From Balneola vulgaris DSM 17893 (lineage in GTDB: Bacteria > Bacteroidota > Rhodothermia > Balneolales > Balneolaceae): DNA of 64,000 nt. Under the pieces are notes generated by a model that had not been told where the DNA came from, ran no database searches, and was given only the letters and a program-made list of their open reading frames with translations. The position numbers were made by a program, and so were the translations under genes. The DNA lies in contig NZ_AQXH01000002.1 in the NCBI RefSeq assembly GCF_000375465.1, positions 173 through 64,172 on the forward strand, read 5' to 3'. Positions 9,484 through 18,336 of the stretch are shown in pieces (the stretch's first letter is position 1; each line of letters starts with the position of its first letter).

Positions 9484-10131
9484 TTGAAGAATTACGTAGC
9501 CTTTTTAGATTTTCAACACCTTGATCATCCTGTATTTCTTAAATCGTTTGCACAATCATTAAGTCAGCATAAAAATCGCCAAGGAATTATCATTCATGGC
9601 GATAGCGAGTATACTAATAGACTCATGCAAACGGGTATGATGCGCGAAGATGCTCGTAAGCGTGCCATCATGGATTTGAATAGAAGACTTGTTGCCTTAT
9701 TTGCCGATCATGGCATATCTACCATTGGTTTACAGTCGTACCAGAAAGAACTTATTAGTCGCCAAGAGGATGGAACGCTCAAATTGAATCATGATGCGCT
9801 CCAAAGCCTGCCTGAAACTCCTATGTTATTGCTATCAAGTCTGATAAATGACGGTGGAAAACCAACTTATGTGGATCCAATTGAACTCATTCAGTTTTTG
9901 AATAAAGAAATTTCTGATTCAGAACTGGTTTTATTTTCTCAGCATCAAGGTTCTGATATTTTTAAAAGCAACGATGATAGCATGACGTTAAATTGGGGAA
10001 AAATCCCTTCTGAATATGCTGAAAAGCACCTTTCTGAGGAACAATTAAAGGTAACTGATCGAGTGATTTTAACCACACCGATGCAGTTTTCGGAGTGGCC
10101 TCGGCTGAAAAACCATTCAGTAATAGAATAA
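9484..10131 (+). CDS. Amino-acid-kinase-like protein, probably degenerate
   Basis: 215 residues, read from a TTG start three bases after the preceding stop; the first internal ATG would remove the N-terminal strand, so TTG is preferred. The N-terminal half recalls acetylglutamate kinase: a beta strand, IIIHGDSEYTNRL in place of the HGGGP nucleotide loop, a VxxxLNRRLVALFADHGISTIGL helix-strand unit, and a later MLLLSSLINDGG strand. The glycine-rich loop is missing, so phosphoryl transfer is doubtful. It is last in the acylase/GH3/deaminase operon, which suggests a binding or regulatory job in the same pathway. The family assignment is by eye only. Confidence 0.55.
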   Translation: MKNYVAFLDFQHLDHPVFLKSFAQSLSQHKNRQGIIIHGDSEYTNRLMQTGMMREDARKRAIMDLNRRLVALFADHGISTIGLQSYQKELISRQEDGTLKLNHDALQSLPETPMLLLSSLINDGGKPTYVDPIELIQFLNKEISDSELVLFSQHQGSDIFKSNDDSMTLNWGKIPSEYAEKHLSEEQLKVTDRVILTTPMQFSEWPRLKNHSVIE

Positions 10132-10150
10132 AAGATGTTTTTTTATGCTT

Positions 10151-10176
10151 AAAAGTGAAAAAAATGCACTTTTTAA
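10151..10176 (+). terminator. Weak terminator-like hairpin
   Basis: A 7-bp stem AAAAGTG (10151-10157) against CACTTTT (10167-10173), with a nine-base loop, ends in TTTTT and AATTT 20 bases after the stop of the kinase-like gene. The stem is AT-rich and weak. Confidence 0.4.
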
Positions 10177-10177
10177 T

Positions 10178-10206
10178 TTGATTGGATACCCCTTATTCGA
10201 TAGATT
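10178..10206 (+). promoter_or_regulatory. Possible promoter of the histone H1-like gene
   Basis: TTGATT (10178-10183) and TAGATT (10201-10206) are separated by exactly 17 bases and lie about 55 bases upstream of the small basic-protein gene, just after a hairpin closing the previous operon. Similarity to the sigma-70 consensus is partial. Confidence 0.35.
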
Positions 10207-10260
10207 CAGCGCAGATTCCAATAGGAAGAAATTTTAAACAACAATTAACGGAGTTACATA

Positions 10261-10437
10261 ATGAGTAGAGTAACAGAATTACAAGGTTTAGTTGAACAAG
10301 TTTCAGCTGAAATGGAGAAATTTTACGATAAAGGAAACAAAGCAGCCGGTACACGTGCACGTAAAGGACTTCAGGACTTAAAGAAATTAGCTCAGGACAT
10401 TCGTCTTGAAATTCAAGCAAAAAAGAATGCTGAGTAA
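10261..10437 (+). CDS. Histone H1-like (Hc1-type) small basic protein
   Basis: A 58-residue protein from ATG to TAA that is easily missed because of its length. It starts MSRVTELQGLVEQV and contains KFYDKGNKAAGTRARKG and DLKKLAQDIRLEIQ. The alternating acidic and basic helical pattern with KGNKAAGTRxRKG is the hallmark of the histone H1/Hc1-like family widespread in Bacteroidota. The expected role is binding and compacting nucleoid DNA in the cytoplasm. It has its own candidate promoter and a strong terminator, so it is probably a highly expressed single-gene unit. Confidence 0.85.
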   Translation: MSRVTELQGLVEQVSAEMEKFYDKGNKAAGTRARKGLQDLKKLAQDIRLEIQAKKNAE

Positions 10438-10455
10438 TTTGGAACTCATTTCTTT

Positions 10456-10489
10456 AAAAAGCCTTTCAGTAATGAAAGGCTTTTTTTTT
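10456..10489 (+). terminator. Rho-independent terminator of the histone H1-like gene
   Basis: Perfect 8-bp stem GCCTTTCA (10461-10468) against TGAAAGGC (10473-10480), loop GTAA, followed by nine T and preceded by an A-tract. It begins 19 bases after the stop codon. Confidence 0.92.
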
Positions 10490-10509
10490 AACCCTAACCC
10501 AAAACTATT

Positions 10510-10815
10510 ATGTATAGAGATTTAGCTGACGCCGTAGAGTCCTTTAAGGAAAAAGGATATACACATAATTTCATTATCGAAGACAACAGTATTACCTGCG
10601 AAGAGCTTGATCAATCGTTTACTATCGATGACCTTAAAATCGTAGAGTCTTACAACCAAGATGCTGGTACAGACCCAGGTAGTGAATCAACGGTATACGC
10701 CCTTGAAGCCATTGATGGCACCAAAGGCACCCTTATCATTGGCTTTGGTATATATTCTGACCCCACAAAAGCTAAAATTGTGGATGCTCTTTTAAAGAGT
10801 AAAGATGGACAATAG
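10510..10815 (+). CDS. Conserved small protein of unknown function (about 100 residues)
   Basis: A 101-residue acidic protein with no signal peptide or membrane segment. It opens with MYRDLADAVESFKEKGYTHNF and shows paired features, a DDLKIVESY segment and a YALEAIDGTKGTLIIGFG strand, resembling short Bacteroidota proteins often labelled phosphoribosylpyrophosphate synthetase without having that enzyme's active site. I therefore give no function. The start lies 20 bases after the terminator of the histone-like gene, so it needs its own promoter or read-through. Its stop abuts the stop of the convergent minus-strand gene. Confidence 0.7.
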   Translation: MYRDLADAVESFKEKGYTHNFIIEDNSITCEELDQSFTIDDLKIVESYNQDAGTDPGSESTVYALEAIDGTKGTLIIGFGIYSDPTKAKIVDALLKSKDGQ

Positions 10816-11346
10816 TTAGTTGTCACTCATATATTTAGCAGGTATAGGATTATCTGCTGATTCTGAAGCCCAATAGATTGTAACCACCCACCATCGGCTT
10901 CCATCATGCATAAGCTGAATGCTGTTAATTCCTCTAGAAAATGGCTCTGCATCGTGTTTACTTCTTTTAGAAGCATAGGTACTAAACACTTGCGCTATAT
11001 GCCCAAATTGATGCACTTCTTTGTGTAATTCGTACTCAAAGAAACCCTTTTCATAAAACGATTTATCTACCCATGGCACATAGTCTGTGGTAGACATGGA
11101 TCGATATACGATTTTACCTTCACGATTTTTTCCCGTTGATATCAAACGGGCATCATCAATGAATAAATTATGAAAACGATCCCAATCTCTTTGTTCGCCC
11201 TTTTCTCCAGAAATTGAAGCGTAGAGAGCCGTTATAATAGCATCTATACTCTCTACATCACTTGAGTAGTCTTTGTTCGTTTGTGCTTGAATATTGAGCG
11301 TGGTCGCACCCATTATTAACAAAAGTGCTGCGGTTATCTTTTTCAT
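10816..11346 (-). CDS. Secreted NTF2/SnoaL-like protein
   Basis: 176 residues with a Sec signal peptide (MKKITAALLLIMGATTLNIQAQ). The mature part has the NTF2-like layout: a helical start (VESIDAIITALYASISG), a WDRFHNLFIDDARL turn, and C-terminal strands ending INSIQLMHDGSRWWVVTIYW. Such cone-shaped folds serve as small-molecule-binding or catalytic pockets (DUF4440/SnoaL groups). No catalytic residues can be named with confidence. It lies 16 bases behind a second NTF2-like gene on the same strand and is probably co-transcribed with it. Periplasmic location is inferred from the signal peptide. Confidence 0.72.
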   Translation of the reverse strand: MKKITAALLLIMGATTLNIQAQTNKDYSSDVESIDAIITALYASISGEKGEQRDWDRFHNLFIDDARLISTGKNREGKIVYRSMSTTDYVPWVDKSFYEKGFFEYELHKEVHQFGHIAQVFSTYASKRSKHDAEPFSRGINSIQLMHDGSRWWVVTIYWASESADNPIPAKYMSDN

Positions 11347-11362
11347 ATGTAAAATTTTAGAG

Positions 11363-11833
11363 TTAGAGATCTGCTATACAATTAGTTGGTCGCCGAGTAT
11401 CTACAATAGTAAATATTTTCCATGCACCATCTTTCTTAATGAATTGTAGTTGATTTACCCCGCAATGCGAAAAGCGATCTCCAGCATAAAATGAATAAGG
11501 TACCCAAGCCATCGCCAGTGCCCCATCAATTTTAATTTCTACATTCGCGATTCGTTCATCCCATATTGTGTTTTTCGGGGTTCCTACAGCTTTTAGAAAT
11601 TGGGGTAACGAACCTGAACGAAGCTGGCTTATTCCATTCTCGTCTTCAACAACAGTTTGCATACTAGCATTTGATAAGAAAACACTGCTCACCATGCTAC
11701 TATCACTTGTACGCATGCCGTCAAAAAGGATATTAATATTTGATAGAATAGCACGTTCGTCAGCATTATTTTGAGCATTAATAGCTTCACTTGTTGCTAG
11801 TACAAACAAAAATATGATTAGAAAGTTTTTCAT
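11363..11833 (-). CDS. Secreted NTF2-like protein
   Basis: 156 residues with a signal peptide (MKNFLIIFLFVLATSEAINA). The mature region follows the NTF2-like scheme (AILSNINILFDGMRTSDSSM, then VFLSNASMQTVVEDENG, and a closing LQFIKKDGAWKIFTIVDTRRP). It has the same general architecture as its downstream neighbour but low sequence identity, so an old duplication or two independent members of the fold are possible. It is the first gene of a two-gene minus-strand unit and diverges from the receiver-PAS kinase gene across a 153-base promoter-bearing gap. Function is unknown. Confidence 0.7.
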   Translation of the reverse strand: MKNFLIIFLFVLATSEAINAQNNADERAILSNINILFDGMRTSDSSMVSSVFLSNASMQTVVEDENGISQLRSGSLPQFLKAVGTPKNTIWDERIANVEIKIDGALAMAWVPYSFYAGDRFSHCGVNQLQFIKKDGAWKIFTIVDTRRPTNCIADL

Positions 11834-11986
11834 GAGTATTAGGTATTTAATACTAAAAAAGAGGCTATTGAACTATTTACTTTACTTTTTTGTAAATCAC
11901 TAGAGTTCAAAGCGTTAATGAATTACTAAATATTGTTAATGAATAGACGATAAGCAAAAGGTATAAATTTCATCAAGCGGGTTATA

Positions 11987-14209
11987 ATGGTTCAGACGCG
12001 GTCTATAAAAATATTATTGGCAGGTAATACTGCATCTGACATTGATGAAATAAAATATCATTTACGCAGATTAGAAAGAGATTATAAACTTACTACCACC
12101 ACCAGTTTCGATATTTTTAAAAATCACTATTCTAAAAGAGTCCCTGATTTAGTAATCGTTGACTTGGACAATCCTGATTATAACGGTTCATCAATTCTCA
12201 ACTTTGTACGCCAAAAGTCGCCTTACCATCCCATTTTTATAATTTCAGATAAGCTAGATGAATCTTCGGTTATACGATTTATTGTTGAGAACAAAGCCAA
12301 TGATCATTTTCGAAAAAATGATTTAAGCCGTCTTCACTCATCCGTTGAACGTGAGGTTTTAAATTTAGCACTTAAGCTAGAATTGAAAGATAAAACCGAT
12401 TCACTTCAAAAAAGTGAGATGCTTCTTAAAGAAACTCAAAAGCTTGCAAAGCTTGGCAGTTGGTCTATGGACCTAAACACACTCGATGTACAATGGTCGG
12501 ATGAAATGTTTAGAATATTCGAGGTAGATAAATCGCTAGGAACACCCAATCTTGAAGAACTTAGGTCCTTTTATCACCCAGATGATGCCGATTTATTTAA
12601 AGAACCCGTATACAATCAGCAATACGAACCATACAAATTGGAAGGTAGAATATTTGATTCTAACGGGAATCTAAAATTTGTAGAAATTTCTGGAGATTTT
12701 AAGTTTGATAAGAACAACAAGCCCTATTTAGTAATGGGTACGTTGCGGGATATAACAGAGTCAAAAAAGGCTCAATTAAAAATTAAGCAGAAAGATGAAC
12801 AGCTGAAAAACATCACCAATAACATCAATGTATTGGTATTAAAATATGTTTTATATCCGAATGGAACCGATGCCATTCTTTATGTAAACGATGTAATTGA
12901 GGAAATGGGTGAAATCCCAAAATCAGCACCACTTGAAGATACTGCTAATGTCTGGAGTTTAGTACATCCTGATGATATCGAAGGGGTCAAACAGTCTGTG
13001 GTACACTCGGCACAGAATTTGGTTTTATGGGAGAAGGATTTTAGAGTTATTACTCCCTCTGGAAAATTGAAGTGGTTATCTTCAAAAGGAACCCCCGAAC
13101 TTCAACCAGATGGTAGTGTACACTGGGATACAGTTATAATAGATGTAACCGAGGAGAAAAAAGTTCAAGATTCAATTAAAGAGTCAGAACGTAAGATTCG
13201 CGCACTCCTCCATACATCCCCTGTAGGTATTTATCTTATTGACGCAAAAGGCATCGTTACTGACTTTTGGAATCATACTGCTGAACAAATTTTTGGATAT
13301 AAAAAGGAAGAAGTAATCGGAAATTTTTTACCCTATTTAGGCGAAGATGATTTACAAGAATACTACACCATCATCGACCAAATTCAGCTGGGTGAAGTGC
13401 TTCGCAATAAGCGGCTAAAACGAACCAATAAAGAGGGGAATGATATCTTTATTGAAATCAATACGAGCCCACTTTTCGATGATCAAAACAATCTTGAAAG
13501 TGTATTGGTAATTGTATCTGATGTAAGCCCACTTGTAGAGAAAGAGAATAGTTTAAAGCGGTCTTTGGCTGAAAAGGAGTTACTGCTTGCAGAAGTTCAC
13601 CATAGAGTAAAAAACAATCTTGCAATCATAACAGGTTTATTAAACTTACAAGGACTTCAACTAAAGAATGATGAGTTGAGCGGTATCTTAGCTGAAACGA
13701 GTTTAAGGATTAAATCTATAGCCAATATTCATGAGTTACTCTACAATGAAGAAAGCTTGTCGGATATCCCTTTTAAACAATATGTTCATCAGCTTGGTAT
13801 AGAAATAATTTCAAGTATGACTATGCCTCAAGCGGTTGAGTTTGAAGTGAATATGGACGACATCAATGTGAACATTAACCAAGCCATACCGCTTGGAATC
13901 CTTTTTAATGAGTTAATAACAAACTCACTAAAATATGCCTTCGATGATCATGATGATGCGCTCATTAGCATCTCTATTGATTATGAAAACGGTGAGTATT
14001 CTGTTAGCTATTGTGATAATGGCCCAGGTTTCGAAGAAGCTAATTTTGAACGAACTAATTCCTTGGGGACCACTTTAATTCGTACACTACTTGCTCAATT
14101 AGACGCAGATTACTCCATCAATTCAGATAATCAATTTAGATTAGACTTTAAGTTTAAAGAAGTTGTAAGTGGAGCTCATGGCAACTTAACCGAAGTGCCT
14201 CAACAGTAA
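11987..14209 (+). CDS. Receiver-PAS-PAS-PAS-HisKA_2 sensor histidine kinase
   Basis: 740 residues, cytoplasmic, with no membrane segment. Residues 1-125 form a receiver-like domain (probable phosphoacceptor Asp59 in VIVDLDNPDYNG; Lys kept in HFRKND), but the N-terminal acidic pair is replaced by LLAGN. Three PAS domains follow (starting near 145, 275 and 405). The dimerisation helix carries EVHHRVKNNLAII, with the phospho-His at 538/539, typical of HisKA_2. The ATPase has FNELITNSLKYAF (N box) and DNGPGF (G1). No response regulator is adjacent, so its partner is unlinked. It is convergent with another HisKA_2 kinase, nine bases between stops. Confidence 0.88.
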   Translation: MVQTRSIKILLAGNTASDIDEIKYHLRRLERDYKLTTTTSFDIFKNHYSKRVPDLVIVDLDNPDYNGSSILNFVRQKSPYHPIFIISDKLDESSVIRFIVENKANDHFRKNDLSRLHSSVEREVLNLALKLELKDKTDSLQKSEMLLKETQKLAKLGSWSMDLNTLDVQWSDEMFRIFEVDKSLGTPNLEELRSFYHPDDADLFKEPVYNQQYEPYKLEGRIFDSNGNLKFVEISGDFKFDKNNKPYLVMGTLRDITESKKAQLKIKQKDEQLKNITNNINVLVLKYVLYPNGTDAILYVNDVIEEMGEIPKSAPLEDTANVWSLVHPDDIEGVKQSVVHSAQNLVLWEKDFRVITPSGKLKWLSSKGTPELQPDGSVHWDTVIIDVTEEKKVQDSIKESERKIRALLHTSPVGIYLIDAKGIVTDFWNHTAEQIFGYKKEEVIGNFLPYLGEDDLQEYYTIIDQIQLGEVLRNKRLKRTNKEGNDIFIEINTSPLFDDQNNLESVLVIVSDVSPLVEKENSLKRSLAEKELLLAEVHHRVKNNLAIITGLLNLQGLQLKNDELSGILAETSLRIKSIANIHELLYNEESLSDIPFKQYVHQLGIEIISSMTMPQAVEFEVNMDDINVNINQAIPLGILFNELITNSLKYAFDDHDDALISISIDYENGEYSVSYCDNGPGFEEANFERTNSLGTTLIRTLLAQLDADYSINSDNQFRLDFKFKEVVSGAHGNLTEVPQQ

Positions 14210-14218
14210 TCGAATTGA

Positions 14219-17200
14219 TTAACTAAAAGCAGACACTTCAGTATCACTCATGCTATTGAAAGTGAACTCCAATCTAAATCTATTATTAGTATCTACTTTA
14301 TAACTCGCCTCAAGCTGCATAATTTGGGAATGAATTAGATTCAATCCTAAGTTAGTAGGGATATTGAAGTCGGTATCTTCAGGGAAACCAACCCCATCAT
14401 CTTCATAAACGATATTAACGGCTTCTTCGTCGTGCGTAAGAGTAACAGAGATCTTACCTTCTTTTCTTCCTACAAATGCGTATTTGAATGAATTGGTAAA
14501 TAGTTCATTTAATAATAGTCCTAATGGAATGGCTTGATTGATATTCATATTAAACTCTTCAATATGAATATCGAATGTCACGTCTTTGTTATAATCTTGC
14601 ATGGTTGATGCAATAGCCGGTATCAACAGATCTAAATATTCATTGATATTAACAGATGATAAATCGGGTGATTTATACATCAGTTCATGTACCATGGCAA
14701 TGGAAATTACACGATTGATGCTTTGTTCGAATGGTAACTTGAGTTCTTCATCATCCACTTCACGGCTTTGCAGCTGAAGTAAGCCTGAAACAATGGCGAG
14801 GTTATTTTTCACTCTGTGATGGATCTCAGAAAGTAAGGTGGCTTTTTCTTTGGCATTATTCTCTAAAGCTGTCTGAGTTTCCACTTGTTGGGTCACATCT
14901 TGTACAAACCCTTCAAGTTTTTCGGTTCCGTTTCCACCCTTAACAGCCATTCCCTTTTCGAGCATCCATCGTATTTCACCACTCTTGGTTTTAATGCGAT
15001 AGCGTAGCTCGAATCGCTTTCCTTCCTTAACGGCTTCTTGTACGGTTTTCCACACTCTTTCCCTGTCTTCAGGAAGAATAATATCGGCATATGCAATATC
15101 TTTATTTCCAACGATCTCTTCAGATGCATAACCCAGTATGTCCTTGCAAGCATCACTTAGGTAGGTCATGGTCCAACCTTCATCATTTCTACATCGGTAC
15201 ACAAAACCTGGCAAGTTACTTATTAGGTTAGCCAGTTTTCGCTCGCTATTTACGATGGCCAATTCATTTTTACGCCGTTCTGTAACATCCTCTACAAGAG
15301 ACATCACTGTTATTACATTGCCATCGTCATCTTTAATTACTGAATTGTACCATAAGCAATCTATAAGGTCGCCAGATTTAGTATAATTTCTATTGTATGA
15401 GGTGTTCCCTTCTACTTCACCACTTTGTAAATTATTCCCTACTTCTTTCGTCTTGTCTAAATCAGCTTCATAGATTAAATCATATGCACTTGTACCTAGA
15501 ATCTCATCTGCTGTCCATCCGAAAATTTCTTCGCAGCGCTTAGTCCACCCAATAATATTTAAGTCGCTATCGTATTCAACAACCCCCAATGGTGAGTTAT
15601 CTAGATGGGTTTGCAGCTCTTTTAATACTCTTTTTAGTTCATTTTCTGCTTGTGTTTTTGCACTTAGATCAAGTCCAACTCCAAGTAAACACTTCTCGCC
15701 TTTATAATCGATTGCCGCACCCGTAAAGTAATACGGGGTGAGCCCCCCATTTTTTGTTTTTAAAAGTGCTTCAACAGTATCTTCACCACTAACAAATACA
15801 TTTTGAATTCTAGACGTCAATAATTCATGATCCTCTTCCCTAAAGAAATTTAAAGGATGGGCTTTTTTCATTGCCTCAGAATCAAACCCAGTCACTTTTT
15901 CGAAATTTGTATTCCATCTATAATAATGCCCTTCCTGATTAAAGAGATAAAAGATACCTGGTAAGCTTTCTATGATGGTATCCGATAATTGTTTCTCTGC
16001 TACAATTTCGGTTTCAGCTAGTTTGCGTTTCGTTACATTGGTAACATAGGCTGTAATACCTACCACCTCACCTTCTTGAGAATAAATAGGTGAGAATCTA
16101 TTATCCCAGAATTGAGATACTCCTTCTTCTAAATCGAATTGGCTTGAATAATCAAAATATTCACCATTCAAGGCTCTATCAAAATCACTTTTCAGTTTCG
16201 CCTTCATATCCTCGTCGGTAACTATTTCAAGCATATTCATACCTACCTGGATATCAACACCCCAAATGTATTTTGCTAATTGCTTATGTACACTGTTAAA
16301 GGCTAGATAATTGTATTCCGAGTCTACAGAAAAAATCACCATCTCTCGGGGACTTTCTAGTACAGAGGTAAGAATTTCAGAGTTTCTCTTATGCTGAGCC
16401 GTACTTTCCATTAACAGTCTAGACTTTTCATTAACTAAGCGGCGTAATTGAAAAGGCTTTTTAAATGATTGTATTGCTAAATAACCGATTAAGATGGAGC
16501 ATATTATTGAAAGAACAAGCAAGATTATAAGACTATTAAATGCTTGATCCTTACCTACATATGTAGCATATAATTTCCAATCTCCCTCTGGAAATTCAAC
16601 TTGTTCAACATTTTCTAACTCAACTTCTTTATTTACGGGGAGGAAAAATTCTTCTTCAAAAGTATTAGGGTTTACTTTTGAGAGCTGGAAATAATATTGA
16701 TGCTCGGCTAATGCATTCATTCCAGAACTTTCTACCAAATTATCTAGCGAAATAATTACGGCTGAAAAGCCCCAGAGTTCATCTTGGATAAAGATTGGTA
16801 AACGTCCTAAAACGGCCTTCCCCCCTTGCCTTAACTCTATAGGTCCTGCAAAATACATGGTGCGAGATTCAGCAGCTTTAAGCACCTCACGGTTAACTTT
16901 TGGATCGCTAGCTATATCATAGCCTAGAACAGATTCATTTCCTTCTAAGGGATATACATATTCGATAACACCATCTGGAACTAATTCAAGTATGTCTACA
17001 TACTTATTATTCTCTATTAGTTTTTGGGCAACTTCTTCAAAATCACGAACCGTACCATCGGCTTGTACTGTAAGTGCCAAACTTAGAGCCATATTATAAC
17101 TCTCTTGTATTGTTTGCTCTAAGTTCTGTTCAACCAGCTCTACAACAGTATTAGTAGCCCGACGTTGTTCCTCTTTCAGTACTTGAACGCGAAGTGTAGA

Positions 17201-17296
17201 TATGGATACACAAAAGATTAGAACAACACATCCTATCAGTACACCTTTGAAACTTGGGGTATTCCAAAGCTTTAAGTCTTTTTCAATTTCAGCCAT
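14219..17296 (-). CDS. CHASE domain, multi-PAS, HisKA_2 sensor histidine kinase
   Basis: 1025 residues, inner-membrane sensor. A first transmembrane helix at about 18-36 and a second near 250-275 bracket a periplasmic CHASE domain (VPDGVIEYVYPLEGNES, FAGPIELRQGGKAVLGRLPI), a fold that binds small ligands. Four PAS domains follow; the second has the SLPGIFYLFNQEGHYY start. The HisKA_2 helix EIHHRVKNNLAIV places the phospho-His at 826/827, and the ATPase shows LNELFTNSFKYAF and DDGVGF. No cognate regulator gene is nearby. The upstream epimerase-like gene is on the same strand, 156 bases away, so a separate promoter is likely. Confidence 0.9.
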   Translation of the reverse strand: MAEIEKDLKLWNTPSFKGVLIGCVVLIFCVSISTLRVQVLKEEQRRATNTVVELVEQNLEQTIQESYNMALSLALTVQADGTVRDFEEVAQKLIENNKYVDILELVPDGVIEYVYPLEGNESVLGYDIASDPKVNREVLKAAESRTMYFAGPIELRQGGKAVLGRLPIFIQDELWGFSAVIISLDNLVESSGMNALAEHQYYFQLSKVNPNTFEEEFFLPVNKEVELENVEQVEFPEGDWKLYATYVGKDQAFNSLIILLVLSIICSILIGYLAIQSFKKPFQLRRLVNEKSRLLMESTAQHKRNSEILTSVLESPREMVIFSVDSEYNYLAFNSVHKQLAKYIWGVDIQVGMNMLEIVTDEDMKAKLKSDFDRALNGEYFDYSSQFDLEEGVSQFWDNRFSPIYSQEGEVVGITAYVTNVTKRKLAETEIVAEKQLSDTIIESLPGIFYLFNQEGHYYRWNTNFEKVTGFDSEAMKKAHPLNFFREEDHELLTSRIQNVFVSGEDTVEALLKTKNGGLTPYYFTGAAIDYKGEKCLLGVGLDLSAKTQAENELKRVLKELQTHLDNSPLGVVEYDSDLNIIGWTKRCEEIFGWTADEILGTSAYDLIYEADLDKTKEVGNNLQSGEVEGNTSYNRNYTKSGDLIDCLWYNSVIKDDDGNVITVMSLVEDVTERRKNELAIVNSERKLANLISNLPGFVYRCRNDEGWTMTYLSDACKDILGYASEEIVGNKDIAYADIILPEDRERVWKTVQEAVKEGKRFELRYRIKTKSGEIRWMLEKGMAVKGGNGTEKLEGFVQDVTQQVETQTALENNAKEKATLLSEIHHRVKNNLAIVSGLLQLQSREVDDEELKLPFEQSINRVISIAMVHELMYKSPDLSSVNINEYLDLLIPAIASTMQDYNKDVTFDIHIEEFNMNINQAIPLGLLLNELFTNSFKYAFVGRKEGKISVTLTHDEEAVNIVYEDDGVGFPEDTDFNIPTNLGLNLIHSQIMQLEASYKVDTNNRFRLEFTFNSMSDTEVSAFS

Positions 17297-17452
17297 TAAT
17301 ATCTCGTTGCAATAATCTCACTAGTCCTTTATCGGAAACAATAAAACCTATTTAAGCTACTACTTTTTATTGGGTTCAGTAAAGTTTCAGCTCCTTGGGC
17401 AATAAAATAGCTTTTCATTTTTTTACAATGAAACCTATTCTTAAATATTTTT

Positions 17453-18274
17453 CTACGTCAAAAAGTTCAATTCTAAATCTAGTAAATCAACGATTTTATA
17501 TTCTATAGATAGAAGTTGAGTAATTTTATTACCATCTACACACTTCTCTTTACTCCCTCCTTTTTTAAACTCAGGTAATTCAAGATTCAACTTTTGAGCG
17601 ACCTCACTATAGTACACACTTTTAGTTGGGTGATGTGGACTGCATACATTTACAATCTCCTGAGTAATTCTATTAGATATAGCCTTCTCAACCATTCGAA
17701 TAATATCATCAGAGTGAATTAAATTTACGGGAGCCTCTCCATTTATAATCCCTGTACGGCCCGCTAAATACTTAATGGGATGCCTATTCGGACCTATTAA
17801 GCCTGCTAAACGGAATATATTTGCTGTTGGAGCTTCACTTAGCAAATAGGCTTCACCAGCTAAAATCTCATTTTCACTCTTTTTATCTGGAACAGCATCC
17901 TCTTCTTTAACTACCCCGTTCAATCCATTATAAGCTGAAGTAGAACTGAACATTATTACCTGATCTGTTTGTCCTTTTAATAGTGCACCTAATTGTTTCA
18001 GCTTATGTTTATAGGTAGATCGCTCATCTCCCCGGCCAGGGGTAATCGAAATAATGATGCTATCAAAAAGTTGAAAATCGGGAAACTTTTCTTGGTCTTT
18101 AGACAGTTCCCACTGCACGGGTATGATCCCTTGTTTTTCAATTTCAGGAAAACGTTCTTTGGATCGAGTAGTACCCCAAACAGTATGACCTTTGTTTGAT
18201 AGATAGTGCCCAAGTTGTGTACCTAACCAACCACAACCAACTATAAGTACTGAAGTTTGATGCTCATTCTTCAT
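17453..18274 (-). CDS. NAD(P)-binding SDR/epimerase family protein
   Basis: 273 residues. The N-terminal dinucleotide motif VLIVGCGWLGTQLGHYL, followed by GHTVWGTTRS, marks an extended SDR-type Rossmann protein of the YeeZ kind. FSSTSAYNGLNG takes the place of the SSxxVYG catalytic segment, with a Tyr but no clear YxxxK; FRLAGLIGPNRHPI and NLIHSDDIIRMVEKAI are also typical of epimerase/dehydratase folds. The substrate is unknown; the incomplete triad argues for an atypical reductase or a non-catalytic member. It diverges from the heme operon over a 62-base gap, which must hold both promoters. Confidence 0.8.
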   Translation of the reverse strand: MKNEHQTSVLIVGCGWLGTQLGHYLSNKGHTVWGTTRSKERFPEIEKQGIIPVQWELSKDQEKFPDFQLFDSIIISITPGRGDERSTYKHKLKQLGALLKGQTDQVIMFSSTSAYNGLNGVVKEEDAVPDKKSENEILAGEAYLLSEAPTANIFRLAGLIGPNRHPIKYLAGRTGIINGEAPVNLIHSDDIIRMVEKAISNRITQEIVNVCSPHHPTKSVYYSEVAQKLNLELPEFKKGGSKEKCVDGNKITQLLSIEYKIVDLLDLELNFLT

Positions 18275-18336
18275 ATTATCTTCACATAGATCTGCTAGTA
18301 TTTAAAATTGTAGAACAAACTAGAGTTAAATTAGAG

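Noticed and set aside
18275-18336. Riboswitch or leader RNA before the heme operon
   Set aside because: The gap is only 62 bases, AT-rich, and shared with a divergent gene; no stable stem is visible.
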